Shown here: positions 30,252 to 40,947 of the stretch, piece by piece
Position numbering within the stretch: the stretch's first letter is position 1
How the letters are laid out: the number at the start of each line of letters is the position of its first letter
Assembly (NCBI GenBank): GCA_028728195.1
Contig: JAQYUY010000085.1
Coordinates: 1 to 46,412, forward strand
Source of the DNA: Endozoicomonas sp. (ex Botrylloides leachii)
GTDB taxonomy: Bacteria; Pseudomonadota; Gammaproteobacteria; Pseudomonadales; Endozoicomonadaceae
Length of the DNA stretch: 46,412 nucleotides
Direction: 5' to 3'
Made by a program: the position numbers and the translations under genes
Notes under the pieces: model-generated
What the model saw: the letters and a program-made list of their open reading frames with translations, nothing else
What the model was told of the DNA's origin: nothing
Databases searched by the model: none

Positions 30252-30941
30252 CTATTTTTCAATCAAATTAGTGAAGGCTGAAATTGCATCGGGGTCACCC
30301 TTTTTGATTTTATTGGCGATGATGTGATGAAAGAAATAACGAAAATTTTTTTGCTCTTGAGCCGCGATCAAACAGGGGTCGCCTATCAGCACAGGCGTAG
30401 TATCAATTTTTCCTTCATCTGCAATCATGGCATGAATACGACCATCATTATATAGCCGCCAACTGGTGATATGTACCAAAACAATAGTTTGAAAATGGTC
30501 TTCCGTCAGTACCGCATGAGTACCTATCGTATCTGTAATTTCCTGTATGATAAGATCTTTATTAGCAGAGCTATTGGTATAATAAGCAGCCGCCTCACTT
30601 AACTCATTAACCTTATGAGCCGGCGGCTCAAAAAACGCCTGATCATGAACACTGTCATAATAACCTTCCCAATGCCCGTTTAACGGATCACTGAGTTCCT
30701 TGGCAGGCACTACTTTATTAAGCCATGGAATCAGTGCGTCCACTTGACCATTGCTCATCAGAGCCCAACACAAAACTTTCATACTATAGAGTTTTCCGGA
30801 ATTAGAGTCGTTACTATATAGCATCTCCATACCGTCTAGCTCAGGCGTTAATCGAATGATCTGATTCTTTGCACTTTGATTGACCGGTTTACGACTGAAC
30901 AGATCAATCACATTGGTTTTATCAACAGTTTTTTTCTCCAT
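30252..30941 (-). CDS. Conserved-type hypothetical protein
   Basis: I do not recognise this 229-residue protein. It is soluble, without signal peptide or membrane helix. It starts with a short basic stretch MEKKTVDKTNVIDLFSRKPV (an NVIDLFSRKP motif is common at the start of small gammaproteobacterial proteins of unknown function), then alternating helical segments with two similar stretches: SMKVLCWALMSNGQVDALIPWL and HITSWRLYNDGRIHAMIADE. GGAAAGG ribosome site 8 bp before the ATG. It is convergent with the tusA-like gene and divergent from pilZ. In Pseudomonas this side of pilZ is occupied by holB, to which it shows no resemblance. Confidence 0.75.
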   Translation of the reverse strand: MEKKTVDKTNVIDLFSRKPVNQSAKNQIIRLTPELDGMEMLYSNDSNSGKLYSMKVLCWALMSNGQVDALIPWLNKVVPAKELSDPLNGHWEGYYDSVHDQAFFEPPAHKVNELSEAAAYYTNSSANKDLIIQEITDTIGTHAVLTEDHFQTIVLVHITSWRLYNDGRIHAMIADEGKIDTTPVLIGDPCLIAAQEQKNFRYFFHHIIANKIKKGDPDAISAFTNLIEK

Positions 30942-31194
30942 TAATGCCCTTTCCAGTGCTTTCCAGTTATTAATAACTGCTAAGGCTCACTGGTGACTAT
31001 CGGCCATCATGCAAGGGAAGTTAATCAAGGGCATTATGCTGATCGCATCTCAATGACAAGCTAAAGCCTGCCTTTGCAGCTGATTTGGAGTGTAGCGCCA
31101 GCATTAGGTTTAAATCAGCTAGCCAATAATGTATTTGAAACATGACTGGAAGTATGTTTTTTTTATAACTGGACAACTTCACAGGAAGGAAATA

Positions 31195-31524
31195 ATGGCT
31201 AGCTTTTTATCTCTAGCGATCAAAGATGCCGTCTCACTTTATGAATCATATATGCCTTTTCTTGTTAACAGCGGTCTTTTTATCCCTACAACAAAGACCT
31301 ACCACCTGGGAGATGAAGTATTTATCCGCTTAACTCTGATGGATGAACCAGAAGTTTTACCTGTAGCAGGTAAAGTGGTATGGATTACTCCTCCAGGGGC
31401 TCAAGGCGGAAAACCTACAGGCATAGGAATACAGTTTACTGATGCCAAGAATGTTGCAAGAGAAAAAATTGAAACCCATTTAGCTGGAGCAACAAACCCT
31501 GATCATGAAACAAATTCTATGTAG
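31195..31524 (+). CDS. pilZ: Type IV pilus assembly protein PilZ
   Basis: Single PilZ-domain protein of about 110 aa. The sequence follows Pseudomonas PilZ: LSLAIKDAVSLYESYMPFLVNSGLFIPT, YHLGDEVFIRLTLMDEPE, PVAGKVVWITPPGAQGGKPTGIGIQF. Like true PilZ it lacks the RxxxR c-di-GMP-binding motif, so it probably acts by protein contact (with PilB/FimX in known cases). The frame stays open upstream to 31129, but the ATG at 31195 has a strong AGGAAGGAAA ribosome site and matches the family's N-terminus. tatD follows, as in Pseudomonas. Confidence 0.93.
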   Translation: MASFLSLAIKDAVSLYESYMPFLVNSGLFIPTTKTYHLGDEVFIRLTLMDEPEVLPVAGKVVWITPPGAQGGKPTGIGIQFTDAKNVAREKIETHLAGATNPDHETNSM

Positions 31525-31607
31525 TTCGAGCATAAAGGTATATTATCTCTGCTGCTGTGAACATTAAGATGAACCCGTCAATATGACTATCAGGAGACGA
31601 TAAAACA

Positions 31608-32387
31608 ATGTTGGTTGATTCCCATTGCCATCTGGATCGTTTAAATCTGGAAAAATACAACGGCAATCTTGATAAAGCTGTTGAAGCTGCTCAGGTCGCT
31701 GGGGTTAGCAAGATGCTTTGCGTGGGAATTGACCTCGAACACGCCGATCAAATCATCGAAATGACGGAACAATACCTTGATGTATACGGATCGGTAGGTG
31801 TACACCCGCTTGAGGATAAAGCTCGCACGCCTGAATTAGATGAACTATTGCGTTATGCAGCCCACGAAAAAATTGTGGCAATTGGTGAGACAGGGCTAGA
31901 TTACTATTACTCTAAAGAGAATAAACTATCACAGCAACAACGGTTTGCTTTGCACTTACAAGCTGCTGGACAGATTAAGCTACCGGTTATTGTTCATACC
32001 CGTGATGCCAGAGAGGACACCTTAGCAATGATTCGACAGCATGCAAACTTAGAGAGTGCCGGTGTGCTGCACTGCTTTACTGAATCATGGGAAATGGCAA
32101 AGGCAGCAATGGATATGAATTTTATGATTTCTATTTCAGGTATAGTGACCTTCAAAAATGCAAAGGCCATTAGAGAGGTTGCTAAAAAACTGCCAATTGA
32201 CCGCTTGCTTATTGAAACAGATTCGCCTTATTTAGCACCAGTACCTCATCGTGGAAAACCCAATGAGCCTGCTTTTGTGGCCGATGTAGCCCGTTTTATT
32301 GCAGATCTTAGAGGTATTTCTTTTGAGGAGTTAACCGCTATTACCGCAGACAATTTTCATACACTATTTAACAAGTGCCCTCATTAA
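31608..32387 (+). CDS. tatD: TatD-family metal-dependent hydrolase
   Basis: TIM-barrel metal enzyme; family members show DNase/3'-5' exonuclease activity. Metal-binding residues are visible in DSHCHLDRL, AIGETGLDYYY, VIVHTRDA, VLHCFTES and LIETDSPYLAP. 259 aa, normal. AGGAG ribosome site upstream. The pilZ-tatD pair suggests this is the YcfH-type member rather than TatD of the tat operon. Confidence 0.93.
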   Translation: MLVDSHCHLDRLNLEKYNGNLDKAVEAAQVAGVSKMLCVGIDLEHADQIIEMTEQYLDVYGSVGVHPLEDKARTPELDELLRYAAHEKIVAIGETGLDYYYSKENKLSQQQRFALHLQAAGQIKLPVIVHTRDAREDTLAMIRQHANLESAGVLHCFTESWEMAKAAMDMNFMISISGIVTFKNAKAIREVAKKLPIDRLLIETDSPYLAPVPHRGKPNEPAFVADVARFIADLRGISFEELTAITADNFHTLFNKCPH

Positions 32388-33168
32388 TATGTACCTATAA
32401 CATAATACCTATTCAATATTTTAATGCCGTTATACCTAGTATCTTTTCTAATTAGGCTATTGCGCTGATCACCCGAACACCAGCGCTGCGTTGAGACTCC
32501 TCGCAATAGCCCTGCTATGACTCATTACAGTGGTTAGAAGGCACGACAGGTATTATGAATAGGTATATAACTGTAAACTGCTTTATAGCATCCAGATAAA
32601 CCAGCTAAAACATTTCATAAATGATACTTTTTTATGCCTAAAAACACGTATTTTTAGGTTGAATACGTATTGCTTTATTTATGGTAATCACAATACTGAT
32701 TAGGTGTCTGCAAGGTGGATAGTTTTACGTTGATTGTAAATCATTATTTTTTTGAACTGAAATCTGTTTTCTTTAATTATATCGATTACTTATAGTGTAT
32801 TTATCTATAAAGATCGCTAGATAATCCTATAGCATCTACTTAAGACTATCTATATAATCGCCGCACCGTATACATCGATGATTTTCCATAAAAATGACAG
32901 ATAAAAGGAAACAGCTAGTCACTGTATTCCAATTATCTTGATTTAAAGCGGGTGATATGCCTGATGTTCAGGATCTGCTTTTAACGATATCAGGTCGTTT
33001 TGTGCTTATTTTATTATCTGCTCTAGCAAGCCAATGTTTTACGCTATTAGCGTCAACTACAACGCGTCTTTCTGCTTTACTTGGACGCTTGTTTGCTATT
33101 TATACCAGCGAAAGCCATCGGAAGATAAATTTTTTTCTGACCTCAACTTGATTGATTAGGCGAAAGGT
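32388..33168. other. Long spacer between tatD and nqrA
   Basis: 781 bp. The first part holds a long inverted-repeat structure (32455-32511) within a wider region of partial symmetry (an ATAATACCTATTCA-like motif near 32402 and its inverse near 32550). The second part is very AT-rich and should hold the nqr promoter; TATAAT at 32853-32858 is a candidate -10 but its -35 is poor. A 64-codon frame (32957-33151) ends 18 bp before nqrA but lacks a ribosome site and I do not call it. Confidence 0.5.
32455..32511. repeat. Inverted repeat (10-bp arms), possible dispersed palindromic element
   Basis: GGCTATTGCG at 32455-32464 and its exact reverse complement CGCAATAGCC at 32502-32511 bound a 37-base centre containing CAGCGCTG. 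The minus-strand right half resembles 19825-19851, so this may be a repeated element of the genome. Confidence 0.55.
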
Positions 33169-34503
33169 ATGATCAAAATCAAACAGGGGCTGGATCTTCC
33201 AATTTCAGGGTCGCCTGAGCAAAGCATATCGGAAGGAAGAGCGGTGCGTTCTGTCGCCGTGACCGGCTTTGATTATGTAGGCATGAAACCTACTATGGCG
33301 ATTGCTGTGGGAGATCGAGTTAAAAAAGGGCAACTGCTCTTTTCTGATAAAAAAACACCCGGTATTCGCTACACGGCACCTGCCAGTGGTGTGATTGCGG
33401 CGATTCATCGAGGGGAAAGACGTGTCCTACAATCGGTTGTCATTGATGTTGATGGCAACGAAGAAGACACCTTTACTGCCTATAAACCTGAAGCGCTAGC
33501 CGCATTGACTGCTGAACAGGTTGAGACACAATTGAACCAAGCCGGCCTGTGGAATGCGCTGCGTACACGCCCATTCAGCAAGGTGCCAGCCTTAGGCTCT
33601 CGACCACATTCATTATTTGTAACCGCCATTGACACACATCCTTTGGCGGCAAACCCGGAAGTCATAATTGGCGAGCAACCTGAAGCCTTTAAATTAGGTA
33701 TTACTGTATTAGGTAAACTCAGTGGTGGCAAAATTTTTCTTTGCAAAGCGCCAAACACTCGTATTCCAGCCGGCATTGCAACCACAGAAGAGTTCTCAGG
33801 TCCTCACCCCGCAGGTTTACCCAGTACCCATATTCATTTTCTTGATCCTGTATCAGAGAATAAAACCGTTTGGCAGGTGGGTTATCAAGATGTGATCGCA
33901 GTCGGTAAGCTGTTTTTGACCGGTAAGCTGTACACAGATCGGGTGCTTTCTCTAGCAGGGCCACAGGTTGAGAAACCACGCCTTGTGCGTAGCTGTTTGG
34001 GCGCCAATTTAGAAGAACTAACAGCCGGTGAATTAAAACCAGGAGAAAACCGCATTATCAGTGGTTCCGTTTTAGGTGGCAGAACAGCTGTGGGTGCTTT
34101 TTCTTTTTTAGGTCGGTATCACAATCAGGTATCTGTATTGAAAGAGGGGCGTGAGCGTCTGTTTATGAGCTGGTTAAACCCTTCGGTGGACCGCCACTCT
34201 ATGCTCAATCTGCTTTTTTCAAGACTTAACCGTAGTCGTTTGTTTGACTTTACTACAACAACTAATGGCGGTGAGCGGGCAATGGTTCCAGTAGGTAATT
34301 ACGAAAAAGTCATGCCCTTGGATATCTTGGCAACGCAATTATTACGATCCATTCTTGTGGGCGATACCGAAACGGCTCAAAAGCTAGGCGTGCTTGAACT
34401 TGAAGAGGAAGACCTTTCTTTGTGTAGCTATGTGTGTGCCGGAAAATATGAATACGGCCCTATTCTACGCGATAATCTAATGCGCATCGAAATTGAGGGG
34501 TAA
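33169..34503 (+). CDS. nqrA: Na+-translocating NADH:quinone reductase subunit A
   Basis: Cytoplasmic-side subunit of Na+-NQR, near the quinone site. Begins [18 protein letters not shown], then [28 protein letters not shown] biotinyl-like fold (residues about 30-80) and a C-terminal [19 protein letters not shown], all conserved in NqrA. 444 aa, normal. First gene of a tight six-gene operon; the next reading frame begins right at its stop. Confidence 0.97.
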   Translation: MIKIKQGLDLPISGSPEQSISEGRAVRSVAVTGFDYVGMKPTMAIAVGDRVKKGQLLFSDKKTPGIRYTAPASGVIAAIHRGERRVLQSVVIDVDGNEEDTFTAYKPEALAALTAEQVETQLNQAGLWNALRTRPFSKVPALGSRPHSLFVTAIDTHPLAANPEVIIGEQPEAFKLGITVLGKLSGGKIFLCKAPNTRIPAGIATTEEFSGPHPAGLPSTHIHFLDPVSENKTVWQVGYQDVIAVGKLFLTGKLYTDRVLSLAGPQVEKPRLVRSCLGANLEELTAGELKPGENRIISGSVLGGRTAVGAFSFLGRYHNQVSVLKEGRERLFMSWLNPSVDRHSMLNLLFSRLNRSRLFDFTTTTNGGERAMVPVGNYEKVMPLDILATQLLRSILVGDTETAQKLGVLELEEEDLSLCSYVCAGKYEYGPILRDNLMRIEIEG

Positions 34504-34509
34504 TTGAGC

Positions 34510-35712
34510 GTGTTGAGAAAATTACTTGATTCACTTGAACCCCACTTTACTGAGGGTGGCAAGTATCAAAAGTATTATGCCCTGTATGAAGCAGTGGACA
34601 CACTGTTATACAGCCCACCTAACATTACCCACAACACCAGTCATGTTCGTGATGTCGTTGATCTAAAACGCATGATGGGCTTGGTATGGCTCTGCACATT
34701 CCCTGCAATGTTCTTTGGTATGTGGAATGTGGGTTACCAAGCTAATACGGCCATTGCAGGAGGTGTTGATGTGCCTGCTGATTGGCATGGTGCACTGATA
34801 GGCATGCTGGTAAGCAATAACCCTTCGAGCATTCTCGATAACTTAATTTATGGTGCTGTATACTTTCTGCCGATTTACGCAATGACATTCCTTGTAGGTG
34901 GTTTTTGGGAAGTGTTGTTTGCTGTTGTGCGCCGCCATGAAGTTAATGAAGGCTTTTTTGTTACATCGGTGTTGTTCGCTTTAATTATGCCTCCAAGCAT
35001 TCCCCTGTGGCAGGTTGCTTTAGGTATTTCTTTTGGCGTGGTGATAGGGAAAGAAGTCTTTGGCGGTACCGGAAAAAATTTCCTTAACCCCGCCTTAGCT
35101 GGTCGGGCATTTCTGTTTTTTGCCTATCCTGGGCAAATCTCCGGCGATCATGTTTGGACCGCTGTTGATGGTTTTTCTGGAGCAACAGCATTAAGCTTGG
35201 CTCAACAGGGTGGTGTGCATAATATAATAGCCCATCATATTACTTGGCTACATGCCTTTTTGGGGCTGATGCAAGGCTCTATTGGTGAAACCTCTACGCT
35301 GGCTATCTTTATTGGTGGCGCCGTATTACTAATCAGCGGCGTGGCGTCATGGCGCATTGTTGCCGGCACCATGCTGGGAATGATCAGTTTGTCCACACTC
35401 TTTAATTTTATTGGCTCTGATACCAATATGATGTTCAGTATGCCATGGTACTGGCATATGGTATTGGGCGGCTTTGCATTTGGCCTTATTTTCATGACCA
35501 CTGATCCAGTATCTGCTTCTATGACCAATACGGGTCGCTGGTTCTACGGCATCCTCATTGGCGTGATGACGGTACTGATTCGTGTTGTCAACCCAGCCTT
35601 TCCTGAAGGCATGATGCTGGCAATTCTCTTTGGTAATCTGTTTGCACCATTGATTGATTACTTTGTTGTTGAGGCAAATATTAAACGTCGGGAGGCTCGT
35701 TCACATGTCTAA
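34510..35712 (+). CDS. nqrB: Na+-translocating NADH:quinone reductase subunit B
   Basis: Membrane subunit with about ten helices that carries covalent FMN and riboflavin and forms the Na+ path. SGATALS in [13 protein letters not shown] holds the Thr that receives FMN from Apb[33 protein letters not shown] opening is strongly conserved. The frame opens with TTG at 34504 just after the nqrA stop; I choose the GTG at 34510 because GAGGGG lies 9 bp before it and the resulting N-terminus matches Pseudomonas NqrB in length. About 400 aa. Confidence 0.96.
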   Translation: MLRKLLDSLEPHFTEGGKYQKYYALYEAVDTLLYSPPNITHNTSHVRDVVDLKRMMGLVWLCTFPAMFFGMWNVGYQANTAIAGGVDVPADWHGALIGMLVSNNPSSILDNLIYGAVYFLPIYAMTFLVGGFWEVLFAVVRRHEVNEGFFVTSVLFALIMPPSIPLWQVALGISFGVVIGKEVFGGTGKNFLNPALAGRAFLFFAYPGQISGDHVWTAVDGFSGATALSLAQQGGVHNIIAHHITWLHAFLGLMQGSIGETSTLAIFIGGAVLLISGVASWRIVAGTMLGMISLSTLFNFIGSDTNMMFSMPWYWHMVLGGFAFGLIFMTTDPVSASMTNTGRWFYGILIGVMTVLIRVVNPAFPEGMMLAILFGNLFAPLIDYFVVEANIKRREARSHV

Positions 35713-36496
35713 CGACTCCACTAAAAAAACGCTGTTGGTTACCATTGTTCTATCACTGGTTTGCTCTATCTTCGTTGCAGGTTCTGCGGTATATCTGAAA
35801 CCTGAGCAGGAGAAAAATAAAGCCCTTGATATACAAAGAAATATTATAACGATTGCCGGTCTCACCAAAAATGCTAATGCATTAAGCAATGAACAAGTTT
35901 CTGATTTAGTTGCAGAGGTTATACCCAAGCTAGTGAATCTGAAAACTGGAAAGTTTGTTGATGCGAGTCCAGCGGAGATTAAAGCCTACGACCAGCGCAT
36001 TGCAGCTAAAAACCCTAAACAATCGCATGCACTGTCGACGGCAGTAGATATTGCATCTATCAAGCGTCAGGCGTATGTTGCTAAAGTTTACGAAATAAAA
36101 AAGAACGGCAAGCTTAAAACACTGATTCTTCCCGTTCATGGCTATGGTTTATGGTCAACGCTTTACGGCTTTATTGCTTTAGCTGGTGATTTAAATACTG
36201 TTGTTGGCTTCGGCTTCTATGAGCAGGCTGAAACGCCAGGTCTCGGCGGTGAAGTGGATAACCCGATATGGAAAGTTAAATGGATAGGCAAAAAAGTCTA
36301 TACCGGTGACGGTTCGGTTGGCCTGAGCGTTATCAAAGGTTCCGTAAACCCTGCCAGCTCTCTGGCCAAATATCAAGTTGATGGCCTTGCCGGTGCAACG
36401 TTGACCAGTAATGGTGTAACCAACCTGGTTCATTTTTGGATGGGCAAGGATGGCTTTGAACCTTTCATTAAACATCTCAAAGCGGGGGATGCGTAA
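35705..36496 (+). CDS. nqrC: Na+-translocating NADH:quinone reductase subunit C
   Basis: Membrane-anchored periplasmic flavoprotein. One N-terminal helix ([22 protein letters not shown]), then the FMN-binding domain with [26 protein letters not shown] and [13 protein letters not shown], whose Thr receives FMN. The ATG at 35705 follows GGGAGG and is preferred over an upstream frame opening at 35654. It overlaps the nqrB end by 8 bp. About 263 aa, normal. Confidence 0.96.
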   Translation: MSNDSTKKTLLVTIVLSLVCSIFVAGSAVYLKPEQEKNKALDIQRNIITIAGLTKNANALSNEQVSDLVAEVIPKLVNLKTGKFVDASPAEIKAYDQRIAAKNPKQSHALSTAVDIASIKRQAYVAKVYEIKKNGKLKTLILPVHGYGLWSTLYGFIALAGDLNTVVGFGFYEQAETPGLGGEVDNPIWKVKWIGKKVYTGDGSVGLSVIKGSVNPASSLAKYQVDGLAGATLTSNGVTNLVHFWMGKDGFEPFIKHLKAGDA

Positions 36497-37161
36497 TGTC
36501 CGTGAAAACAAAAGATATTCTGTTAGAGCCTGTAGTCAATAACAACCCGATTGCATTGCAAGTTCTGGGTGTTTGCTCGGCACTGGCTGTTACGACGAGC
36601 CTGAAGGTTAGCTTAGTTATGGCGCTCGCGGTCACTGGAGTGACGGCGTTTTCTAACCTTGCGGTATCACTCATTCGTAATCATATTCCCGGCAGCATCC
36701 GTATCATTTGTCAGATGACGGTTATTGCGTCATTGGTTATTGTGGTTGATCAGATTATGAGAGCTTATGCCTATGATGTTAGTAAGCAGCTTTCAGTTTT
36801 TGTTGGCCTGATTATCACTAACTGCATTGTTATGGGGCGAGCGGAAGCCTTTGCAATGAAAAATGGTCCGTACTTATCCTTCTTAGATGGTTTAGGTAAT
36901 GGGATGGGTTATGGTGCTGTTCTGCTTGTGGTTGGCTTTTTCCGTGAGCTGCTAGGCTCAGGCAAACTATTTGGTGTTGTGATTCTGCCTACGGTTAATA
37001 ATGGCGGTTGGTACCAACCTAACGGGCTGATGCTCTTATCTCCCAGTGCATTCTTTTTGATTGGTCTACTTATCTGGGCGGTTCGGAGTTGGAAGCTTGA
37101 TCAGGTTGAAAAAACCGAATTTAAGATTGCGCCTAACACTAAGTTCAGCGAGGCTCATTAA
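36496..37161 (+). CDS. nqrD: Na+-translocating NADH:quinone reductase subunit D
   Basis: Six-helix membrane subunit that, with NqrE, binds the intramembrane iron centre. [17 protein letters not shown] and [17 protein letters not shown] hold the conserved cysteines. 221 aa. Its ATG overlaps the nqrC stop by one base, so translation is coupled. Confidence 0.97.
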   Translation: MSVKTKDILLEPVVNNNPIALQVLGVCSALAVTTSLKVSLVMALAVTGVTAFSNLAVSLIRNHIPGSIRIICQMTVIASLVIVVDQIMRAYAYDVSKQLSVFVGLIITNCIVMGRAEAFAMKNGPYLSFLDGLGNGMGYGAVLLVVGFFRELLGSGKLFGVVILPTVNNGGWYQPNGLMLLSPSAFFLIGLLIWAVRSWKLDQVEKTEFKIAPNTKFSEAH

Positions 37162-37164
37162 ACC

Positions 37165-37761
37165 ATGGAACATCTTATCTCGCTCTTTGTGAAAGCTGTG
37201 TTTGTACAAAATATGGCACTAGCTTTCTTCTTAGGTATGTGTACTTTTCTGGCAGTATCTAAACAGATAAAAACAGCCTTAAGTCTAGGGGTAGCTGTGG
37301 TGGCCGTATTGGCCATTACCATGCCTATTAATAATTTAATTTATCAGCATGTCCTTAAAGACGGTGCCTTATTTCCTGGCGTTGACCTGAGTTTTCTCGG
37401 CCTGATTACCTATATTGGTGTTATTGCTGCATTGGTTCAAATTCTAGAAATGTTTCTGGATAAATACGTTCCATCACTTTACAACGCTCTGGGCGTATTC
37501 CTGCCACTGATTACAGTTAACTGCGCCATCATGGGAGCTGCGCTCTTTATGGTTCAACGTGACTACAATTTTAGTGAAAGCATTGTGTATGGTGTGGGTG
37601 CAGGTGCTGGTTGGGCTCTGGCAATTGCTGCTCTGGCAGGTATTCGTGAAAAACTCAAATATAGTGATGTCCCTAAAGGGCTTCGTGGTTTGGGTATTAC
37701 CTTTATTACTGCAGGTCTAATGTCATTGGGCTTTATGTCATTTTCTGGAGTTCAACTGTAA
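37165..37761 (+). CDS. nqrE: Na+-translocating NADH:quinone reductase subunit E
   Basis: Six-helix membrane partner of NqrD in inverted topology. [21 protein letters not shown] and [20 protein letters not shown] carry the cysteines of the shared iron centre. 198 aa, exact family length. Three bases after nqrD. Confidence 0.97.
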   Translation: MEHLISLFVKAVFVQNMALAFFLGMCTFLAVSKQIKTALSLGVAVVAVLAITMPINNLIYQHVLKDGALFPGVDLSFLGLITYIGVIAALVQILEMFLDKYVPSLYNALGVFLPLITVNCAIMGAALFMVQRDYNFSESIVYGVGAGAGWALAIAALAGIREKLKYSDVPKGLRGLGITFITAGLMSLGFMSFSGVQL

Positions 37762-37831
37762 AAAGCCTTGGGCGTATCAGGCAGGGGAAACTAAACCTTT
37801 GTCTGATGCAATAAAGGAATGAGACTAATAT

Positions 37832-39070
37832 ATGACAGATTCAAATATCATTCTTCTGGGTGTAGTGATGTTCTCAGTGATCGTGTTGTCACTGGTAGCT
37901 GTAATCCTTGTAGCCCGTTCAAGGCTGGTGAGCACCACCGGTGTTACAATCAACATCAACGATGACCCAGAGAAAAAGATCGCCACTGAAGCAGGAGGCA
38001 AATTGCTGACAACACTTGCAGATAGCGGTGTATTTTTAGCATCTGCTTGTGGTGGTGGTGGCACCTGCGCTCAATGCAAGTGTAAAGTTTTAAGTGGTGG
38101 CGGTGAAATGCTGCCTACGGAACGCTCCCATTTTACCAAACGCGAGGAGAAGGAAGGCTGGCGTTTGTCGTGCCAAGTAGCTGTTAAGCAAGATATGCAA
38201 ATTGCAGTTGATGAGGAACTATTTGGCGTTAAAAAATGGGAATGTGAAGTAACGGCTAACGATAACGTAGCTACTTTTATTAAAGAGTTAACACTGAAGC
38301 TGCCTGAAGGCGAAAATGTTAACTTCCGTGCTGGTGGTTATGTTCAACTTGAAGCACCTATCCATGAAGTGGATTATAAAGACTTCGATATTCAGGAAGA
38401 ATATCGAAGTGACTGGGATAAGTTTAATTTATGGCAGTATAAATCCAAGGTAACTGAGCCAGTGATCCGTGCTTACTCCATGGCAAACTACCCGGAAGAA
38501 AAAGGAATACTCAAGTTTAACATTCGGATTGCATCACCACCTCCAGGCGCCTCTCCTGAGATACCTCCAGGCCAAATGTCTTCTTTCGCCTTCAATTTAA
38601 AACCCGGCGATAAGATGACAGTGTACGGACCATTTGGTGAATTTTTCGCCAAAGACACGGACAATGAAATGGTTTTTGTTGGTGGTGGTGCTGGTATGGC
38701 ACCAATGCGCTCTCATATTTTTGATCAACTTAAGCGTTTATCTTCTAAACGTAAGATTTCTTTCTGGTACGGTGCCCGCTCTTTGCGTGAGGCATTCTAT
38801 GTAGAGGAGTTTGATCAATTGGCAGAAGAAAATCCAAACTTCACTTGGCATCTAGCGCTCTCTGATCCACAACCTGAAGATAACTGGAAAGGAAAATCAG
38901 GTTTTATCCATCAGGTATTGCTAGAAAACTACCTTAAGGATCATCCTGCCCCAGAAGATTGTGAATTCTATATGTGCGGCCCACCAATGATGAATACCGC
39001 AGTTATTAATATGCTGAATGACCTAGGCGTTGAAAAAGAAAATATCCTGCTGGATGACTTTGGTGGTTAA
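37832..39070 (+). CDS. nqrF: Na+-translocating NADH:quinone reductase subunit F
   Basis: Electron entry subunit: N-terminal membrane helix, a [2Fe-2S] ferredoxin domain (Cys73, Cys79, Cys82 in [13 protein letters not shown], and Cys114), then an FAD domain ([11 protein letters not shown]) and an NADH-binding domain ([31 protein letters not shown]). 412 aa, normal. AAGGAATGAG ribosome site. Last gene of the operon, followed by a strong terminator. Confidence 0.97.
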   Translation: MTDSNIILLGVVMFSVIVLSLVAVILVARSRLVSTTGVTININDDPEKKIATEAGGKLLTTLADSGVFLASACGGGGTCAQCKCKVLSGGGEMLPTERSHFTKREEKEGWRLSCQVAVKQDMQIAVDEELFGVKKWECEVTANDNVATFIKELTLKLPEGENVNFRAGGYVQLEAPIHEVDYKDFDIQEEYRSDWDKFNLWQYKSKVTEPVIRAYSMANYPEEKGILKFNIRIASPPPGASPEIPPGQMSSFAFNLKPGDKMTVYGPFGEFFAKDTDNEMVFVGGGAGMAPMRSHIFDQLKRLSSKRKISFWYGARSLREAFYVEEFDQLAEENPNFTWHLALSDPQPEDNWKGKSGFIHQVLLENYLKDHPAPEDCEFYMCGPPMMNTAVINMLNDLGVEKENILLDDFGG

Positions 39071-39091
39071 TCTTTAAGACTTTTATGGGAT

Positions 39092-39131
39092 AAAAAAACC
39101 GGTCTGTGGTATCACTGACCGGTTTTTTTTG
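39092..39131 (+). terminator. Rho-independent terminator of the nqr operon
   Basis: Stem AACCGGTC / GACCGGTT (39097-39104 and 39117-39124) with a 12-base loop, then a run of eight T (39123-39130). The A-run before the stem lets it work on minus too. It lies 20 bp past the nqrF stop. Confidence 0.9.
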
Positions 39132-39303
39132 AATTACTCGTGGGACTAGAAATCGAGATATATAAGCATCATGATGCTCAGAGTCTTGAACAATCCAGAG
39201 CATCTATAACAACATAAATTACTGAAATCGAAACGAACTATTGTGCTGGTGCGACAAAGCTTTCGGTAATCACATGACTATACATAATTTCTAACATCAT
39301 AGT

Positions 39304-40947
39304 TTAGTTGGTATTATCAAATACATTAATATCACCCAGGCAAGTTGTCACTGATAGTTTTTTTCGTTCCCAGTCCATAGGGAAATTTCTAACTGCAATA
39401 CTTGTTATCCCTAAATTGCTTATACCTGTTACTGCAACTAATGTAGTATCCACTTCTATCTTAACATATCCTGTATTTGTATGAAGATGCCCTTCACACC
39501 TAATAACATTATTCAAAGTAGAAATACACCCATAATTTGCTTTTAGCTCAAGCTTTCCAATAAATAATTCTGGAACTTTTATGTTTACTTTTTCTGCGCA
39601 ATCCAGAGAAAGTGCGCCTTCTTCGCTGAGGCTTGGCTTTTTAGATGATATAATTGATACCTTTGCCTGATCCTCACTATTTTGACCTTCAATTATGATA
39701 TGCCCTACTGCAGTATAGACATTAATAACAGCAACATCATCGGCTCTAAATTCATGCACCCTGATAGGGTTAATGTGAGAAGCTTGACCGGAATTTCTAC
39801 CATAAGAATCGAAATAAGAGGCAAGATTAAAAATTAATCCTATTTCAGAATTCTCGACTGGAAAGGCAATATCCTGAGTAAAATTACTACTCTGCGGGGC
39901 GCTAGTATTTTGCTGTGATACAGAATTAATCTGTGCTATTGCATCATTCTGTTTTCGACTTTTCTCCATATCTGTTTCGGTAGATTGTACATCATGAAAA
40001 TTTTCTAAACATAACTCTATTTGATAGTTTAATAGACGTCCTGCAACTTTTAAGTCCCTTTCAATAGAGCCAGTAAGATAACTCCTATCGGATGGACAGC
40101 CTCTTGATAAAAGAAGTTGCGAGTAGCAAGATGCACATATAACTGACTCACAGCATTTAACTTGCAGAGGCTTTTCATGTACATCATAGCATACTTGACA
40201 TCTAACAGCATAAAGTTGCTTTATGGAAAGATCTTTTACCGGATCACTATCAGTTGATGTAAGTGTTTTTAAATTTCCATTTGATGATATATAGTTAATT
40301 TCAATCGAGCTGAATTGATTGTCTACTTTCGTCTTATGAGGGATTTTTTTTAGATAGAAATTAGCGAGACCAGGAGCAAACATTTCAAAAAAAATCATTA
40401 ATTCTTTAGCCGCTTTAGTACCATTAAAACCATTGAGAAAATTTGATATCTTCACACTATTCTGATCACACCAATTTTTTACATAATTTATATCTTCCTC
40501 CAAAAACGCTATATCATTTAATGTCTTTTTTTTCTTGTAAAAAAAATAAGACAATCTAAAAAAGAAACTATGAAAAATATTTTCTCCCATTATATTTTTT
40601 AGAAATAAATACGCTTTACTATTTTCATCTCTTGTATTGTCTTCACTAAGAACACTTTCCTTTATGCTAGATGATGTTCCTTTGTTAAGGATATCTACTT
40701 GTAAATTATTATCACCAGATGCTCGTTTACCATAGCAACCAATTCTAGGATTGCCTTCAGGGTCAATAAAGTAACTTATAGATCTATCAAGATTTTTTTC
40801 TTCACTACTGACCACATCCCACCCGTTTGCTAACTTTATTGAATATATAGATCCTTTATCTATAATTTGTTGTTTTACATGTATTACATATTCCACCGTA
40901 TCATCCCAGTCAGAAAATACGGGTTGCGATATTAAAAAATAAAACAT
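39304..40947 (-). CDS. Secreted TRAF-like RING-domain protein (putative E3 ubiquitin ligase effector), start out of frame
   Basis: 547 residues in the open frame. Residues 1-12 are the end of a signal peptide (LISQPVFS, cleavage before DW). Residues about 13-240 show no family I know. Residues 250-287 form a RING-type zinc finger: C250-x2-C253, C265/C266, C271-x2-C274, C284-P-S-D287. The ending CPxD and the following basic LKVAGRLLNYQIELC match TRAF-type RINGs (CPVD...), in which Asp replaces the last Cys; the usual His ligand is Ser268. Residues about 395-547 form a strand-rich region like DUF4097 adhesin-type repeats. RING domains recruit E2 enzymes in eukaryotes, so a host-directed role is inferred. 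A ribosome site and ATG at 40966 belong to this gene but are one frame off across an 11-T tract. Base composition is richer in AT than neighbours. Confidence 0.8.
   Translation of the reverse strand: MFYFLISQPVFSDWDDTVEYVIHVKQQIIDKGSIYSIKLANGWDVVSSEEKNLDRSISYFIDPEGNPRIGCYGKRASGDNNLQVDILNKGTSSSIKESVLSEDNTRDENSKAYLFLKNIMGENIFHSFFFRLSYFFYKKKKTLNDIAFLEEDINYVKNWCDQNSVKISNFLNGFNGTKAAKELMIFFEMFAPGLANFYLKKIPHKTKVDNQFSSIEINYISSNGNLKTLTSTDSDPVKDLSIKQLYAVRCQVCYDVHEKPLQVKCCESVICASCYSQLLLSRGCPSDRSYLTGSIERDLKVAGRLLNYQIELCLENFHDVQSTETDMEKSRKQNDAIAQINSVSQQNTSAPQSSNFTQDIAFPVENSEIGLIFNLASYFDSYGRNSGQASHINPIRVHEFRADDVAVINVYTAVGHIIIEGQNSEDQAKVSIISSKKPSLSEEGALSLDCAEKVNIKVPELFIGKLELKANYGCISTLNNVIRCEGHLHTNTGYVKIEVDTTLVAVTGISNLGITSIAVRNFPMDWERKKLSVTTCLGDINVFDNTN

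Noticed and set aside
32957..33151. 64-codon hydrophobic frame just before nqrA
   Set aside because: No ribosome binding site, no recognised family, and the region should be the nqr promoter and leader.
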